Part shown: positions 1-13,170 of the stretch, piece by piece
Position numbering within the stretch: the first letter of the stretch is position 1
Layout: each line of letters begins with the position of its first letter
Origin: Xenopus tropicalis
Lineage: Eukaryota; Chordata; Amphibia; Anura; Pipidae
Direction of reading: 5' to 3'
DNA length: 64,000 nt
NCBI RefSeq assembly: GCF_000004195.4
Contig: NC_030677.2
Coordinates: 42,595,142 to 42,659,141, forward strand
Made by a program: the position numbers and the translations under genes
The notes under the pieces: model-generated
The model's input: the letters and a program-made list of their open reading frames with translations, nothing else
The model's database searches: none
Told to the model about the DNA's origin: nothing

Positions 1-60
1 AAGAAAAAAGTAAACCAAACACTGAGAAAGACTGAAAATTATCAGACTAAACCAAAACCA

Positions 61-198
61 AAAAAAAGTCCCCACTGCTCCGTACGGGAGTAAAACTTCA
101 AAGTTTCACTGCGGCGGGACGGCATGCCGCCCCTGAGATTGTGCCACCTTAGGCCCGGGCCTTTGTGGCCTTGCCACAAATCCGGGCCTGTCAACATC
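61..198. repeat. partial copy of the CAGGCCTG hAT-like family
   Basis: Matches the right half of the element at 14585-14870: CACTGCTCCGTACGGGAG, GCGGCGGGACGGCATGCCGC, then AGGCCCGGGCCTTTGTGGCC and a GGGCCTG end. The left part is missing or outside recognition. Confidence 0.75.
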
Positions 199-237
199 AT
201 ACTAAAAGTTTATTTAAAGGTGAAAAACCACTTTAGG

Positions 238-546
238 GTAATGTCCCACAGAGCGATTACTTGCCCGCGATAGATCTCTGCTACCATGGGTGACTAATCT
301 CTCTAAAATGCCCTTCCACCAGCAACAAAGGGAATCGCTGGTGGAAAGGCCTATGCATTGCCTCAGTTTTCCAAAGATTCACAGTTTTCTTCTGCAGGCA
401 ACTTCACGAGGGAAACCCAAAGTGATGTGTAGGCCTTTTCACCAGCGATTCCCCTTGTTTCGGTGGAAAGGCATTTCGGAGAGATTAGTCGTCCGTGGTA
501 GTGGAGATCTATCGCGTGCGACTAATCTCTCCGTGGGACATTACCA
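238..546. mobile_element. foldback MITE
   Basis: GGTAATGTCCCAC at the left is the complement of GTGGGACATTACC at the right. Inner arms (GACTAATCTCT, CACCAGC...AAGGGAATCGCTGGTG, AGATCT) are also inverted, so the whole 309 bp folds on itself. Noncoding. Confidence 0.8.
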
Positions 547-1537
547 TCAAGTGCTAAACAGTTGATTTAAGAGCAGAAAGTCACCTGGCAAGTTTGGCAC
601 ATGAGATAATGGCAACTCCCTCCCCAAACTTTACTTCACACACAAACAGAATAGCTTTGTCTTAGCATCAAAAACAAACTTATATGGGGCAAATGCTTTT
701 CCCCCCTTTTGGATATTCTGCAAAGGGGACTTGAATCCAAATTATCAGATAACTCTACTCTACAAATTAAACCTGCATAAATATATGGCCCCACCAACAC
801 ATCAACATAAAATGACCTCTGCATTAATATTAATCTATTCTGATATTGGTGGTGACAAATACAGCTGCTCCTCACATCCACTGGAAACCAAAACGGATTC
901 ACAGATGGCCCCACCAACATAAAATGACCTGCAGCCTTCGCTTTAAAATGAACCTGTTCTGACATCGTTGGTGACAGGTACAGCTGCCCCTCACATCCAC
1001 TGGAAGCCAAAACAGATTCACAAAGGCCCCATTTACAGTACGTAGTGGAGTTTGGTCTCCAGGACACAAAAAGTCATTATGGTATAGTGTTGAGGAATTG
1101 GATTAAGCAAATAATTATACAGGGGGTTTCATTTATGGGGACAGTTGAGCTATCCATCTTCCCCAGGAAATCTGTTTCCTATGGGGCAAATAAAATGTAC
1201 TACATCTAACAGTGTTCTTCACTTACTCACATGACTTAAGGCTCAACCATTCACTGTGTGTGGTCTCTTGGCTCTGGGTGTAAAATAAATTCCTGAAGCT
1301 GTTTACAAACTACTGAACCAAGAAATATTGGTTGCACTACAGAAGAAAAGAAACCCCACTGCCTCCTGTTTATTTTAAGGGATGGTCACTGCTTGTCCCT
1401 ACACTCAATTACAGAACAGCTACTGCAGGACAAAGACCAACATCTGTGGCCTAAGATTCCCATGCTCATAGGATACTTGCACAGTCATATGCTGATTTAT
1501 TTAAAACAGTGGCAAACAATATATGAGATGGACAGAG

Positions 1538-1955
1538 CTAAGGGGTTGTTTACCTTTAAGTTATGATGTAGAGAACAATATTTGTAAATTTGTAACTGGT
1601 CTTTGTTTTTTTAATTATTTAACTTTTTGTTTAGCAACCATCCCGTTTGAGATTTTATCAGTTACCTGGTTGCTAGGGTTCAAGCTACCTTAGCAACCAG
1701 GGAGTGGATTTAATATGAGACTGATATATGAATAAGAGATGACCTGAATAGAAAAATTAGTATTATAAATTAACAATAAAATTGTAGCCTTACAGAGTAA
1801 TAGTTATTTGGTTGCTAGGGTCAGTGACCCCATTTGAGAGTTGGAAAGAGTTGGAAGAAATTTTGTATAGTATTTTAATCAAGACCAATTGAAAAGTTGC
1901 TTAGAATCAAGCATTCTATAACAAAAGTTAACTTACAGGTGAACCACCCCTTTAA
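1538..1955. mobile_element. T2/Kolobok-like MITE
   Basis: Left end AAGGGGTTGTTTACCTTTAA, right end AGGTGAACCACCCCTTTAA, with subterminal GTTGCTAGGG and CCTTAGCAACC. The TTAAAGGGG terminus with TTAA target is the signature of the Xenopus T2 (Kolobok) MITEs. Confidence 0.85.
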
Positions 1956-2977
1956 GTGTGTGCTTAAGACAGTTTGGTTATATTCTGAAAGATTTACAGA
2001 AGGAGCACCAGTAAATAGCGCAGTGCAAAGTAGCAAAGCAAAAGCTCTATGGCAGCACATTCCCATGCTTCTTTCAACGAATGCCACCCAGCCTTGCGCT
2101 GACATACAAAAATGCAGGCAGCTCTCTATACAAGGGAAGGTTGGTCAAAGGCGCCACCATGGCTTTAAGTTGCATTACTGAAATTTTCAGAAACACAATT
2201 ACAATTTCAAAAAAAAAGGAAAAAAAAAAAGAGAAAAAAGCACAACATTATTCTGGCTCGTGACGTGTTTCTTAATCTGTAGGGTGCGAGGTATTTCATT
2301 TAAGTAGATTCTTCAGCTGTCAGCTCAGTTCATGTCTAGCAGCATGGCTGGGGGCTGAAAGATTATATGTACAGAATGCATACAGAAGCCATTCAGGCAA
2401 TCCCGCAGAATGACCTTTAGGTAAGAGTTACACGGGTTAGTGTAATGCATTACATTTTTTTGAATACACTGGACATAGACTTAGAAAGATTTACTGGATA
2501 ATCACTCAAATTACTCCAGGAATAGAACTGCACAGCTACTTAATGTATACCCTGTGTACTAAGCCTGCTTATAGTTTCTGAACAATAATTGAACTTAGGT
2601 ACTACATGCATTGCTGCAAGCAGGCACAAACTGCCTAAATATCTTTATCAACATTGCAGTATCAGTATACACACAGTACATAGGGGGCATTTGAACAGGA
2701 CAGAAGCAGAGTATGCAGCAATGTCAGGAGCTTAAATGCAGGACAAAGTATTTAATTGGCCATGTCAGATTACGTATTAATTTGTGCAATAATTGTTCTT
2801 TAGAGTTCACAACCACAAGCTTTGCAAGTTACCCCTACAATCACACTAGTTACTCTGCCATACTGTCATTGCAACAGGCAAAGGGCAGATTATTGAATGG
2901 GGTTTATATTTATATTACATATTACACTAATATTCTAACACAGTATGCAATTGCCTATGGTTGAATTATTTACCTCC

Positions 2978-3050
2978 ATAACATAGGGCAGGTTGAGTAT
3001 GGAACACACAGGCAGCATAGGGCAGGCAGATTATGCCACACAGGCCAAAT
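2978..3050. repeat. relic of the hAT-internal minisatellite
   Basis: ACATAGGGCAGGTTGAGTAT, then ACACAGGCAGCATAGGGCAG: the same unit as in the arrays at 34,990 and 60,780, but without hAT termini. Confidence 0.6.
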
Positions 3051-3101
3051 TACTTGGGAGTTGTAGTTTAACAGATGCCAATCAGCACTGTCCAGGCTGC
3101 T

Positions 3102-3470
3102 TTAAAGGGGTTGTTCACCTTTGATTAACTTTTAGTATGATGTAGAGACTGCTATTCACAGACAATATGCAATTGGTTTTCATTTTTTATTATTTGTGGG
3201 TTGAGTTATTTAGCTTTTTGTTCAGCAGCTCTTCAGTTTGAAATTTGAAGATGAGTTATAAAAAGTAATAATAATAATACAATTGTAGCCTCACAGAACA
3301 ATAGGTTTTTCGCAGCTGGGGTCAGTGACCCAAACGATGTTAAGTTACAGAAGAAGGTGGTAAATAACTTAAAAACTATAACAAATATAAAACGAAGACC
3401 ATTTGAAAACTTGCTCAGAATTGACCAGTCTATAACATACTAAAAGTTAGCCAAAAGGTTAAACCACTAA
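3102..3470. mobile_element. T2/Kolobok-like MITE
   Basis: Left end TTAAAGGGGTTGTTCACCTT, subterminal TTAACTTTTAGTATGATGTA; the right end is worn. Same family as 1538-1955. Confidence 0.82.
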
Positions 3471-3699
3471 CTCCGTCCCTGAGCAATGCATTACTAAGCA
3501 CAATTGCGTGTGCTTCTCTGACCTGCAGGCTAAGTGATCTGGATGGGCATGACGCAGCTGATTTAGCAGACTAATAGATTACAGTGCCCTTGATAAAAGG
3601 TCTTCAGCTGATAAATTATTAATGGGGTTATTGATTATGCGCTACATGCATCTTGCTTCTAGAGTAGTACTACTAATGAAATCTACATATTAACCATTT

Positions 3700-4205
3700 G
3701 CTTTGCCTGCAGGACACTAGCCCAAGCTCACTGTAATGCAGCCTGCAGGACATTAGCCCAAGCTCACTGTAATGCAGCCTGCAGGACATTAGCCCAAGCT
3801 CACTGTAATGCAGCCTGCAGGACATTAGCCCAAGCTCACTGTAATGCAGCCTGCAGGACACCGGCTCAAGCTCACAGTAATGCAGCCTGCAGGACACTGG
3901 CCCAAGCTCACAGTAATGCAGCCTGCAGGACACTGGCCCAAGCTCACAGTAATGCAGCCTGCAGGACACTGGCCCAAGCTCACAGAAATGCAGCCTGCAG
4001 GACACTGGCCCAAGCTCACAGTAATGGAGCCTGCAGGACACTGGCCCAAACTCACAGTAATGGAGCCTGCAGGACACTGGCCCAAACTCACAGTAATGGA
4101 GCCTGCAGGACACTGGCCCAAACTCACAGTAATGCAGCCTGCAGGACACTGGCCCAAACTCACAGTAATGCAGCCTGCAGGACACTGGCCCAAGCTCATA
4201 CAGAT
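3700..4205. repeat. 36-bp minisatellite, about 14 units
   Basis: Units spaced exactly 36 bp (GCAGGACACTGGCCCAAGCT, then CACAGTAATGCAGCCT). The left five units share CATTAGCCC/CACTGTAAT variants, the right ones CACTGGCCC/CACAGTAAT, with GGAGCC variants at 4025-4130. Because 36 is a multiple of 3, frames on both strands stay open (up to 170 codons); these are not genes. Confidence 0.95.
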
Positions 4206-5961
4206 GATGCCTTCAGAAGCCTACCCAAAGTTAAAAGGAACACTGCCTCTAGAAAAGTAGCCCAGGCTCCAAGGAATGCGGTTTGCTAGGGGCTAGCCCA
4301 ATCTCACAGGAATGGCAAACTAAAGAAAACTGGGCACAGTTGCTGAGTGGTTTGCCCTGCTAGGGTCTTAGATTTAATTCTAATCAGGACATTATCCGCA
4401 AGGGGTCTAAAGGCGGCCATACACTGGAAAATGTGCTCGCGAAACAAGCAAATCTCTCCCCCAATATGCCCACCTAAATCCTTTGTTAATCTACATGGGT
4501 TTTTCCCACACTCCACATCATGCCTAAAATAATCTTAATGCAGCATGTTACTGTCATATAAAGGATGTATGTATATTTTTGTTTATATTGCATTACTATG
4601 AAAGAACACTGAACAATAGAAACAGGATTAGGATAACAGAATGCTTATACATATTACATAAAGGACTATGCTCTAAGACTTAATAAACAGGAGGATGCAT
4701 GCCCCTGTCCCATACAGCTTACTATCTAAGTATTATTGTACAAATGTTTGGTGCAGGATTCTAGCCACAAAGCTTATCTCCTACTGAAGCTCTAAAAGCA
4801 AGCACTATGTTGCAAAGAAAGAAAAAACAATCAGCTGTTGTCTGCTAATAGCAAATAATACTGTCCCTATGACATGAAAGAGTTAAGCAGCACTTTCCTC
4901 TAACATCTGGGGCAGCAATTACCAGCATTTCTATCAGCAGCCCCGAGCCCCAGGAGAAAAGGCACACAGCTATCCAAAAGAATTCAATATTTCTCCGTTA
5001 TATAGTACTAGCAAACCGCAAACATTCAGTTACTTAGCACCACTATCCAACTAACGCCCCATTTCTCACTTATACTGTACTAAAATTGAATATTTATCAC
5101 TTTAACGGCTTTTTAGTTATACAGAATTACTGTGCCGGAGAACTTTCCATTGCTCTACTGTACAGTACTAGCCAAAAGAATCCAACATTCTCAGCAAATG
5201 GTTTTTATGGGGTCCAACCTGGAGTCAGCGCCCAAAGCTTTAAAGATAGTTGGCTCCTCAAAGCAGCACCTGAAGGTGGGCAGGGGTAGTAGTTATTGTG
5301 CAGCAAGGTGATGGCACTATCAGCAATTCATCACTCCCACCCCACCTGCAGCAGCCAGTGATCAAGTTGATAGATAAAACAATTGTACATCATTTAAATA
5401 CAGGGGCACCACAAAATCTACAAGGAAAAGACAGCCTGACTGTTAAAACTGCAGTCAGTGCCTTTACGAACTACAAACAGCTTATAAATCATAAATAGAC
5501 ATGACAAGTGCACAATTAATAACTGATCCCCGAAGGAGCACAATATTTTGTCCTGCCACAGACAACTATACCAATAATTACTAGTACAATAGTTGAATGT
5601 TAGTACTATAAGAGGCGTAACAATAATGATGCTCATTTAGCATACCTTTCATTCAGTCTATGTTGACAAACATGCGGGCTTAGCCCTGGTTAGTGCCCAG
5701 TAAGAGGGGCAGTGCCAGCATTATGTTGGGCTGCTAGAGACAAGCATAGGTTTCCCTGCAGTGTATCCCACATGCAGCATTAGGGAAGATGCTCCATAGC
5801 CAAAGAATGCATCTAAGCACATTTTGACATAAAGAACCACCGTTGTCTAATAAAGTCTGCTATACTAGCTAAGTAGGTTGCCCAAAGCACTGCAGCTCAG
5901 AAAAGAAAGGGGGTTTTCAGGTAAATAGCCCAAAGGAAAGTACCGCATCAGAACAACTTAC
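4206..5961. other. intergenic, no gene recognised
   Basis: AT-rich sequence without splice-bounded coding segments or family repeats that I can name. Short frames up to about 72 codons look random. Confidence 0.6.
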
Positions 5962-6037
5962 CACTATCTGTTCCAGTGGCAAAGGACTGCTACATCCCCC
6001 TCGACTGAGAGGAGCAGCAGCCTGGGATTGTCATTGT
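5962..6037 (-). other. candidate noncoding internal exon on minus strand
   Basis: On the minus strand a long pyrimidine tract leads to an acceptor (GTGATGCAG, AG at 6039-6038). After 76 nt comes a consensus donor (ATAGTG/GTAAGTTG, GT at 5961-5960). The piece has only a 14-codon ORF, so if real it is 5' UTR. It lies about 0.9 kb downstream of the candidate promoter near 7.0 kb, in the orientation expected for mtus1. Confidence 0.3.
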
Positions 6038-6969
6038 CTGCATCACAATAGCACAGAGCGGAGCAGGGATGAGAAGGAAGGGAGCAGAGGAGGTACAATA
6101 ATTAGAGCATGTTGGAACATACCAGCGGGTGGGGTGGGGAGCAGATACACACAGGACAAAGACAAAATAGAGGATAAAAAGATAAACATGGAAAAGTAAA
6201 GCCCCCAAATGATATAAATCTACTTTTCCCCAGAGGAGTTGAGCTGGCACATTATAATGCATATACACCAACACAGCACCCACATTATTGTGAGCTCATA
6301 ATTTAAACTCATGAAGCAATTAATGTAGCACATGGGCTGCCCTAAACAGATTTTCTTACTTGATTACCAGGCATTAACATATATTCCAGTGTTGCTTTAA
6401 TTGCACCACCGAGATCTATTTACACAGAAGTTCTAATTTACAGATAAATCCTGTTTAAACAAACCCCTTGCTTTATTGCTGGGTATGCTTGCTGGCAGGG
6501 TGGCCAATAAGGCATTAATCTGCCTTTGAATATAGCAAGGTAGATATGTAAGCATGCATGGCTCTAACACATACTAACTAGGGAATGGTACAGAGGGATG
6601 CCCAGCATACAGAGCTTCAGCTGTTTATCATTAACCTATTACTGGGGATGAACGTGGATTGTGGGAATTGTAGGCTGGAAGGGCAGGCAGGGGCTTTAGG
6701 ATATTTATAAGGAATGCTCAAGGACTTCTAAGTCACTGGTTCAGTTGCAGAGATTCCAGCAGGGAGCAATAAACGCATGTGAACTGTTTGCTAATGAGCC
6801 CAACAATGCCTTCGCCCAAATGGCAGGTATGTCAGGCAGGGCACCCTTGCTGTAAGGGATAGCACAGGATGCACGTCAGGCAGTCGCAATGCAGGTAGTG
6901 GGGGGCTGGCAAGGAGGGGGTTACACTGACAAGGTCGGGCAATAGCAGGGGAAGCTCCGCGCATTGCAC

Positions 6970-7082
6970 CTGCCTGTTCCCGGCGTTTCCCGCAGCCGTA
7001 AGGCACTTGCACATGTGCTGTGCTGTGCTCAGCTTCCTGCCGCTCTCCTGCACAGGGCCCGGTGGGGGCAGCTCCCTTATAT
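6970..7082 (-). promoter_or_regulatory. candidate minus-strand promoter and first exon (mtus1 by synteny?)
   Basis: A CpG- and GC-rich island. On the minus strand it has a TATA-like GATATAAGG (7082-7074), a GC-rich stretch where transcription could begin near 7,050, and a donor-like AGGCAG/GTGCAA at 6970/6969. In human the gene left of FGL1 on the same strand is MTUS1, whose 5' end faces FGL1's 3' end. No MTUS1 coding exon was recognised, so this rests on position and signals only. Confidence 0.3.
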
Positions 7083-7109
7083 CACTTCTCTGCTCACTGG
7101 CGCCCCCTG

Positions 7110-10100
7110 TCCCACTCGGCACTGTGCAGCCCTCTCTTAATTCTGCTCTGGTCCTTACTATTCACCACACTCACATCCTCCTCTCTGGGGGGGCCTTATC
7201 GCACCCTCCCCTCACCGATACACTTTCTACTGCAGTAAAAACCCCTACTCTGCTCCTCAGACCTACTCCGCCCCACCTCCCCACACACACATTTTCCACC
7301 AGATTTTTCTTTTAGGATAATGTCTCAGAAGTAAAGTTAGTTGACCAAAACACATGAATTATTCCTGTTACTGAGCACACCAATGACCCCACCCCATAGC
7401 TTACCATCAGAATTATCACCACACCAGGGCCTTGCCTGCTAAAAATGATGCTTGCTGCCAATGTTATTAATAGGAAAGAAAGTTAAAATTATAGGGTGGC
7501 TGCTATTTTTTCCCAGAAAGGTAGCAAAATGTGCTATATCTACTGCCACCTGGAGAGTGTGTTTGCAAAATGAAACCACAAATTGTATAGTAGGTGAGAG
7601 ATAGCTTGCCAGGTTTTAAAGATAACTAAATCCTAAAGATGAATATGACCAGAAATGCCATATTCTATGTCCTGACTGTACTAGCTTAGTTTCAGCATCT
7701 CTATAGTAGTAACAAGATAGATCTTAACAGTTGCCACAGGAGCTCCCCATCTTGGATTCTCCATGTGTTTGAAGTGTTGGTTGGAGAGAAGGACTACCAG
7801 GCAGCAGACCCTATGATCCAAGCCTCTCACTGTATGGTAGGCACGCCAATGAACTCATCTGAACTCAATCTCCTGCACTCTGGCCGGTTGGCCCACAGGC
7901 TGGTCACACACCATATAGCCACCTTCAGTCTTCACAATTGGAAAAGGGGTGGCTCTTCGTCACTTTCACACACTATATATATGGCTATGGATCTGGGTTG
8001 GGGGCCAGCATACATCCACAGATAAAATCTGACCACCCCTACACTACAATTAGCTGCTGCTCTTAAATAAGACAGCTAATTTGAGATAAAGTCAGTGCAT
8101 TGAAATTTAGTAAATGTGAGAACAACATTAATTTCATTGTAGAAAGGATGCCCATGACTGTTCCCTACAAAGGGCAGCTGTGTCACCTTGTCTTCACAAT
8201 GCAGTCCCTAGCAAAATTCTCAGTCATCTGTTTGTCTGTTCTGAGAGATATTTCATTGGTCCTTTTTGCTTTTGGCAGAGATCTCATATCAGTTAATACA
8301 GTGACCACAATGATGACTGATTGGGAAGAATTATTGTTGCTATTAATTTCTTTACCAGTCCTCCCTGAACCAGCCTCCAGTATACATACACCTGAAGATA
8401 TGCTCGTTACTGGTATGCCAAATGAGTGGATCCTTCCATGATATGGCCACCATGAACTATCCACTCGTTTGGCCCTCAGGCCAATTAGCAAATCATAGCA
8501 GTGGCTGCATATGCAGGGCTGTCAGAAAAGGACTGCTTCAACACGCCAATGCAGTCCCCACCCCATGTGATTTTTTTTTTAACCTGAGTTTTGTCCATAT
8601 GTCTATTTGAGAGGCAAATTGTAAAGGGCCCCTACATAGGCATATAATATAATATGACGTACATGGAGAGCAGCAGAGCAAAATCCATCCTGCCCTATGG
8701 GGCCTTGCTGCCTGTATGCAACAATCAGTACCTCCAAAACTGCTATGTCAGATGGAGATGTGTAGACTGCTGCGTCATACAATTTACCCAATATATATAT
8801 ATATATATATATATATAGATTGTTCTACTACAAGAAGAAATGGTGCATACACTGTATAAACTTCTTTCGGAATTTTCCACTGTGCTAAAGCCGGTATTTA
8901 TCTACCCGAACCAGTTAACCCAAGACCTCTGTTTACCTTGTCGTACAACAAAGGCTTTATTTAGAGAACTTAATATTGGTATCTGCCGTTTGCTAGCAGG
9001 TCATGCTACTTGGAAGGGATTTCCCTTTTTCTTCTTTGAAAGAAGAGCTCCCGCTGAGTCCTTCTAATCCACCTGAGAGCTGGATTTCCACTAATTCAGC
9101 CTGACTCTGAGGGAGGCTCTGTTTACTGGCCTGAGAGTATCAGTGTTACTATACTTGTCAGAGCTGCAGAGAGCTAAATATTATTGTTCTGATATCATAT
9201 ACAGGTACAGGATCTATTTTCTGGAATGCTTTCCAGCTGAGGTTTTTGGATAAGGGGTTTCCATCATTTAGATCTACATCAAAACATCCCATGTTTCCTC
9301 TCCATCACGTAACAGGTGAATTGCTGCATAAGTGGCGCAACATTTCCAAAAGTTTCCTCGTGAGGAAAATTTAGGTCACTTTGGAAAGTAGCTGCATTGT
9401 AAATTCACGTGATTCACGTTAGCCAATGAGGAAGAAACAAGGAACGTTTTGTTGCCTGCTGTATACAAAATTAATTGCGGACGGCAAAAGTCCCTCTGTC
9501 ATTGCACGTAACCGCTTTTATCTCTCACCCTGGTCTGTATAACTACATTTTATAGAAAGCAGCTGCAAATGCTTAGGATGGCTTCCTTATGGCTATAGCC
9601 AGACTGCAGGCACATCAGCAAATGTCACTATACAGACTCACTAGTGAATATTGTAGACTGCATTCCCCAGTGACACTTAACAGATATATATCAACGTATC
9701 AGCCTGTCTCGTCTGCTGGCCAAAGACCAGAGTTATTAGCAGCTGTGAGATTCATGTTAGGTAGGCATATAGCCTTTCACATGTAGTCTACATTAGATAA
9801 GGCCAAGCTGGGTAACTTGGTTGCCTGTTAAATCCAGGCCTCAAGGTAAGTTTGCTTTTCAGATAAAGGATCATTGATGTTGCCAGAAGTCTTATGCTAG
9901 CCACTAGCTGTTGGCATATCCCACAGATAAGTCTGGTGCACAAACACCTATAGGTGCCCTAGCCATGTGTACTGGCCTAAAAGACAGCAAGGTATTATTA
10001 AATATATGGTGACAACCAGCTCTGTATAATAAAATAAATGGAAACATTCAGAATCCATAGGCAGGCTTGTGCAACTTGTCCTTTTGTAGGCTCTCATGTT

Positions 10101-10923
10101 GCCAAGGAGGATATTATGGTACAGAGAAGTAAAGGATTGTAATAAGATAATTCTGCTACAGACCATTTCTAAGTACATAGTTGAAGTGAACAACATTATT
10201 TAGAATTACGGTGTTCATTCATATGGCCAGCGACAAATGTCTGAGTGACAGCAGCATATGTGTATATCTTTTAAAAAATATCTCCCATCTTACCCAGATT
10301 CACAGGCTAGCCTATATTCCAGCCATTGCCCTCGGGTGCATGCTTTCTGTGCCTTCTCTGACCACTGACTGACCTATCTCAGTACTGAAATGCATGGTGA
10401 GAGATGGATAGGGATGAGGTTGGGCAGCTAGAGCTACTACTATACCTATGGTTAATTACAGGTGGCAGTTTTTGAAACAGAAAAAGTACCTTCAATGTTT
10501 TTCTCCTCTTGTTTCAGCATCTTGATAAAAGGAGTCAGTATACTATCCCTGGGGCTGTAGGCAGCTCCTCAACCATCACTATACATGAAGTCTATACAAG
10601 AGGTGAGTGGTAGTCAATCTAATCTTATGGGCCATAAAACTTCTAATCGACAAGTAAATCCACAAGTGCCTGACCTCGTTCTTATCTCTGTGAGTATGAC
10701 CACACAGCCCCCTAAAAGCCAAAAACCTTCTGTCACTACCATAGTTATAAAATCTGTAAATATTTAGTAACATATTGCCTTGGTCGGTTATTCTGCCCAG
10801 ATGTATCTGCCTGATTAGTATATTCATATGGGTGAAAACAGCCAGATTGGGTCTGACAAGCCATCTTCATCCTTGGGCCAAGATAAATCAGTGCCCAGTT
10901 GTGGACAAATTGCCATGTTTTAT

Positions 10924-11001
<78 letters not shown>

Positions 11002-13170
11002 TGTGCCAGGAGTTACCAAGCAATAACCTGTACAGTATGTGCCCCTCAGTAGGGCTAGTGTTGCAAGTGGTTTTGAGCACATCTGAGAAAAAATGTAATA
11101 ACGTGATTAGAAGACAAGGATTGTTATTGACATTTTGCACTGATACACAACCATCAGTTCTCCTATGTACCTGCAATCCAATGTTCAATGATATTTCTGC
11201 CAAAAGCACTTCTATATTATATTTGCCCCGGTGATGATAGCAAATGACAATGTCCCTCTTTGTTTTTTGTATTAGCACTCTGTATGGCATGAGTATAATC
11301 CTTTATAAATATCCCTTTTAGTCTGTTTAGTTAATCCCTTTGCAGACTGAATTCTTTTTCCTTGGAACAATGCGGAAGTGATTTTACAGTTCATTGATTT
11401 GGCCCATTTTCTTTCTTATAAAATCTGAGTTACAGAACCATTTTGTGTATGTGATATACAGTAACATACATTACTCACTGTACCAGGTCTGGACTGGGAT
11501 TCAAAACAGTCCCTGGCATTCCACATTTACACAGAGGCCCAAACAGCCCCCACTGGCCCACTAATTAGTAACTGTCTATGGTATCTTAAAGCAGCCCCTC
11601 TGGCATTTGCCAGAATCCACAGATTGCTAGTCTGGGTCTGCACTGTACTCTTGAGGAGAATCTAGGTTCCAAAAAGGTCTTATATGTAGTGTTGTTTATG
11701 GCTAAAGGTGGCCATACACATGCAGACAAATGCTATCCAACCAATCAGTGTGAGTGGCCTTCCACATGGGGAGGGGTCATATAATACTGATTCCTCGTTT
11801 TGGGACAAAACAAAGTGGATCTGCAGTTTTTCTCACGAACACACATGCCATACACTTGATGAAAAAAGTAAATAATCTTTTCAGTTTGGACGATCCAACT
11901 GTAATCTGGAATCTTATGGTGGTCTAATGAAACTGCCACTCTGTGGTGACATACAAGTCATGTCAAGCCTTTTAAAGGGAAAATAGTCCACCCCTGTAAA
12001 CATGGGCTCATTCAGTTAGGTGTACGTTTCAAAAGGTGCATAAACCTTATCTGAACTTCCAAAAATAAATATAAATATACATGAGACGTACTCATTTCAA
12101 CAAATGAAAAGTATACCATGATAGCCTCTTTGTGCTAATATGCAACCATTCCCCCACCCCCATGGGCTCACAGTGTAATGCATCCCCTGATGCATACCTT
12201 GTTCCATTGTGAAGTGATGGAGTCCCTCTGCATTTCAAACCTAATTATCTGTCGCGAACATGTAGGGCTGCCATAAGAAATCACGGGCCCCTCACAACAA
12301 AATTTTCTGGGCCCCCCCTCTTCCCACACCCCGCCCCAATGGCCCCTCCCCCAGTGACCCCTCCCATCAGTACAAAGGACACACAGACATTGGTAGCCAG
12401 GGCCCCCTAAAACATTGGTAGCCATTGGTCCTGCCAACATGAGCTTGGTGTACACCCGGTGGGGTGAACATGGGCATAGTTTTTTATTAAACCCCCCCGA
12501 CACAGAACAATGAAGAATCTTTTCATTATGTTGTTCAATAATCTTTTAAAATAACCCTTATAGTTGTGTTAGCAGTCCTTCTGTTTGCAATGATTACGTC
12601 ACATCAAAATGGATTATGCACCCCTTTGGATGACATTAGTGCTCCTTAATTGAGCTGCTTAAAACTATGTAATGAAATACATACTACATTAAATATTAAA
12701 TCTTTCAGTTCAGCGTCGGGGCAGTCAGTCCGCAATCAGGTAGTTTGTGCTGTCATGGACATTCCTAATTTAATGGTTTTATCCTTTGCTATCTACATTT
12801 GGACTAGAATTTCTTTGCATAGTAGCAGCAAAAATAGGCATAGTACTACTGGTCAGATAATTATTATAAACATAATTATTATTTATAAAGCGTCAGCATA
12901 TTTCAAAACAGTACAGTAGAAAGTGCATACATCAAACAGATTAAAGACAGACTGACCAATACAGGAGGTAAAGAGGACCCTGGTTTTTAGAGCTTACAAT
13001 CTACAAGAAGAAGAGAGTATAAAATTACAAGATGTGGGAATGGGTAAGATCAGCTAACAGCAATGTAAAAGATGTGGCACTAAGTGTTGCAGTGGCATAT
13101 ACTGTAGGGTACACTTCTTGAAAGAAAAGTGGTTTTTGAGAATATATAAAATGAATGTTTTCTATTGCTA
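7110..13170. other. intergenic, mostly unclassified
   Basis: No coding exon recognised. Contains a (TA)n tract at 8791, a fragment of the GTACAGGTA family at 9195-9262, the (GATA)n at 10,923, and at 11,702 a GGTGGCCATACACATG end resembling the GGTGGCCA foldback family. Frames of 60-110 codons lack any recognisable domain. Confidence 0.55.
10923..11001. repeat. (GATA)n microsatellite
   Basis: About 19 TAGA/GATA units with one interruption at 10,965. Confidence 0.97.

Noticed and set aside
3673..4260. Frames up to 170 codons with 12-residue repeats (both strands)
   Set aside because: The 36-bp repeat unit keeps every stop-free phase open. No signal peptide, splice context or family similarity.
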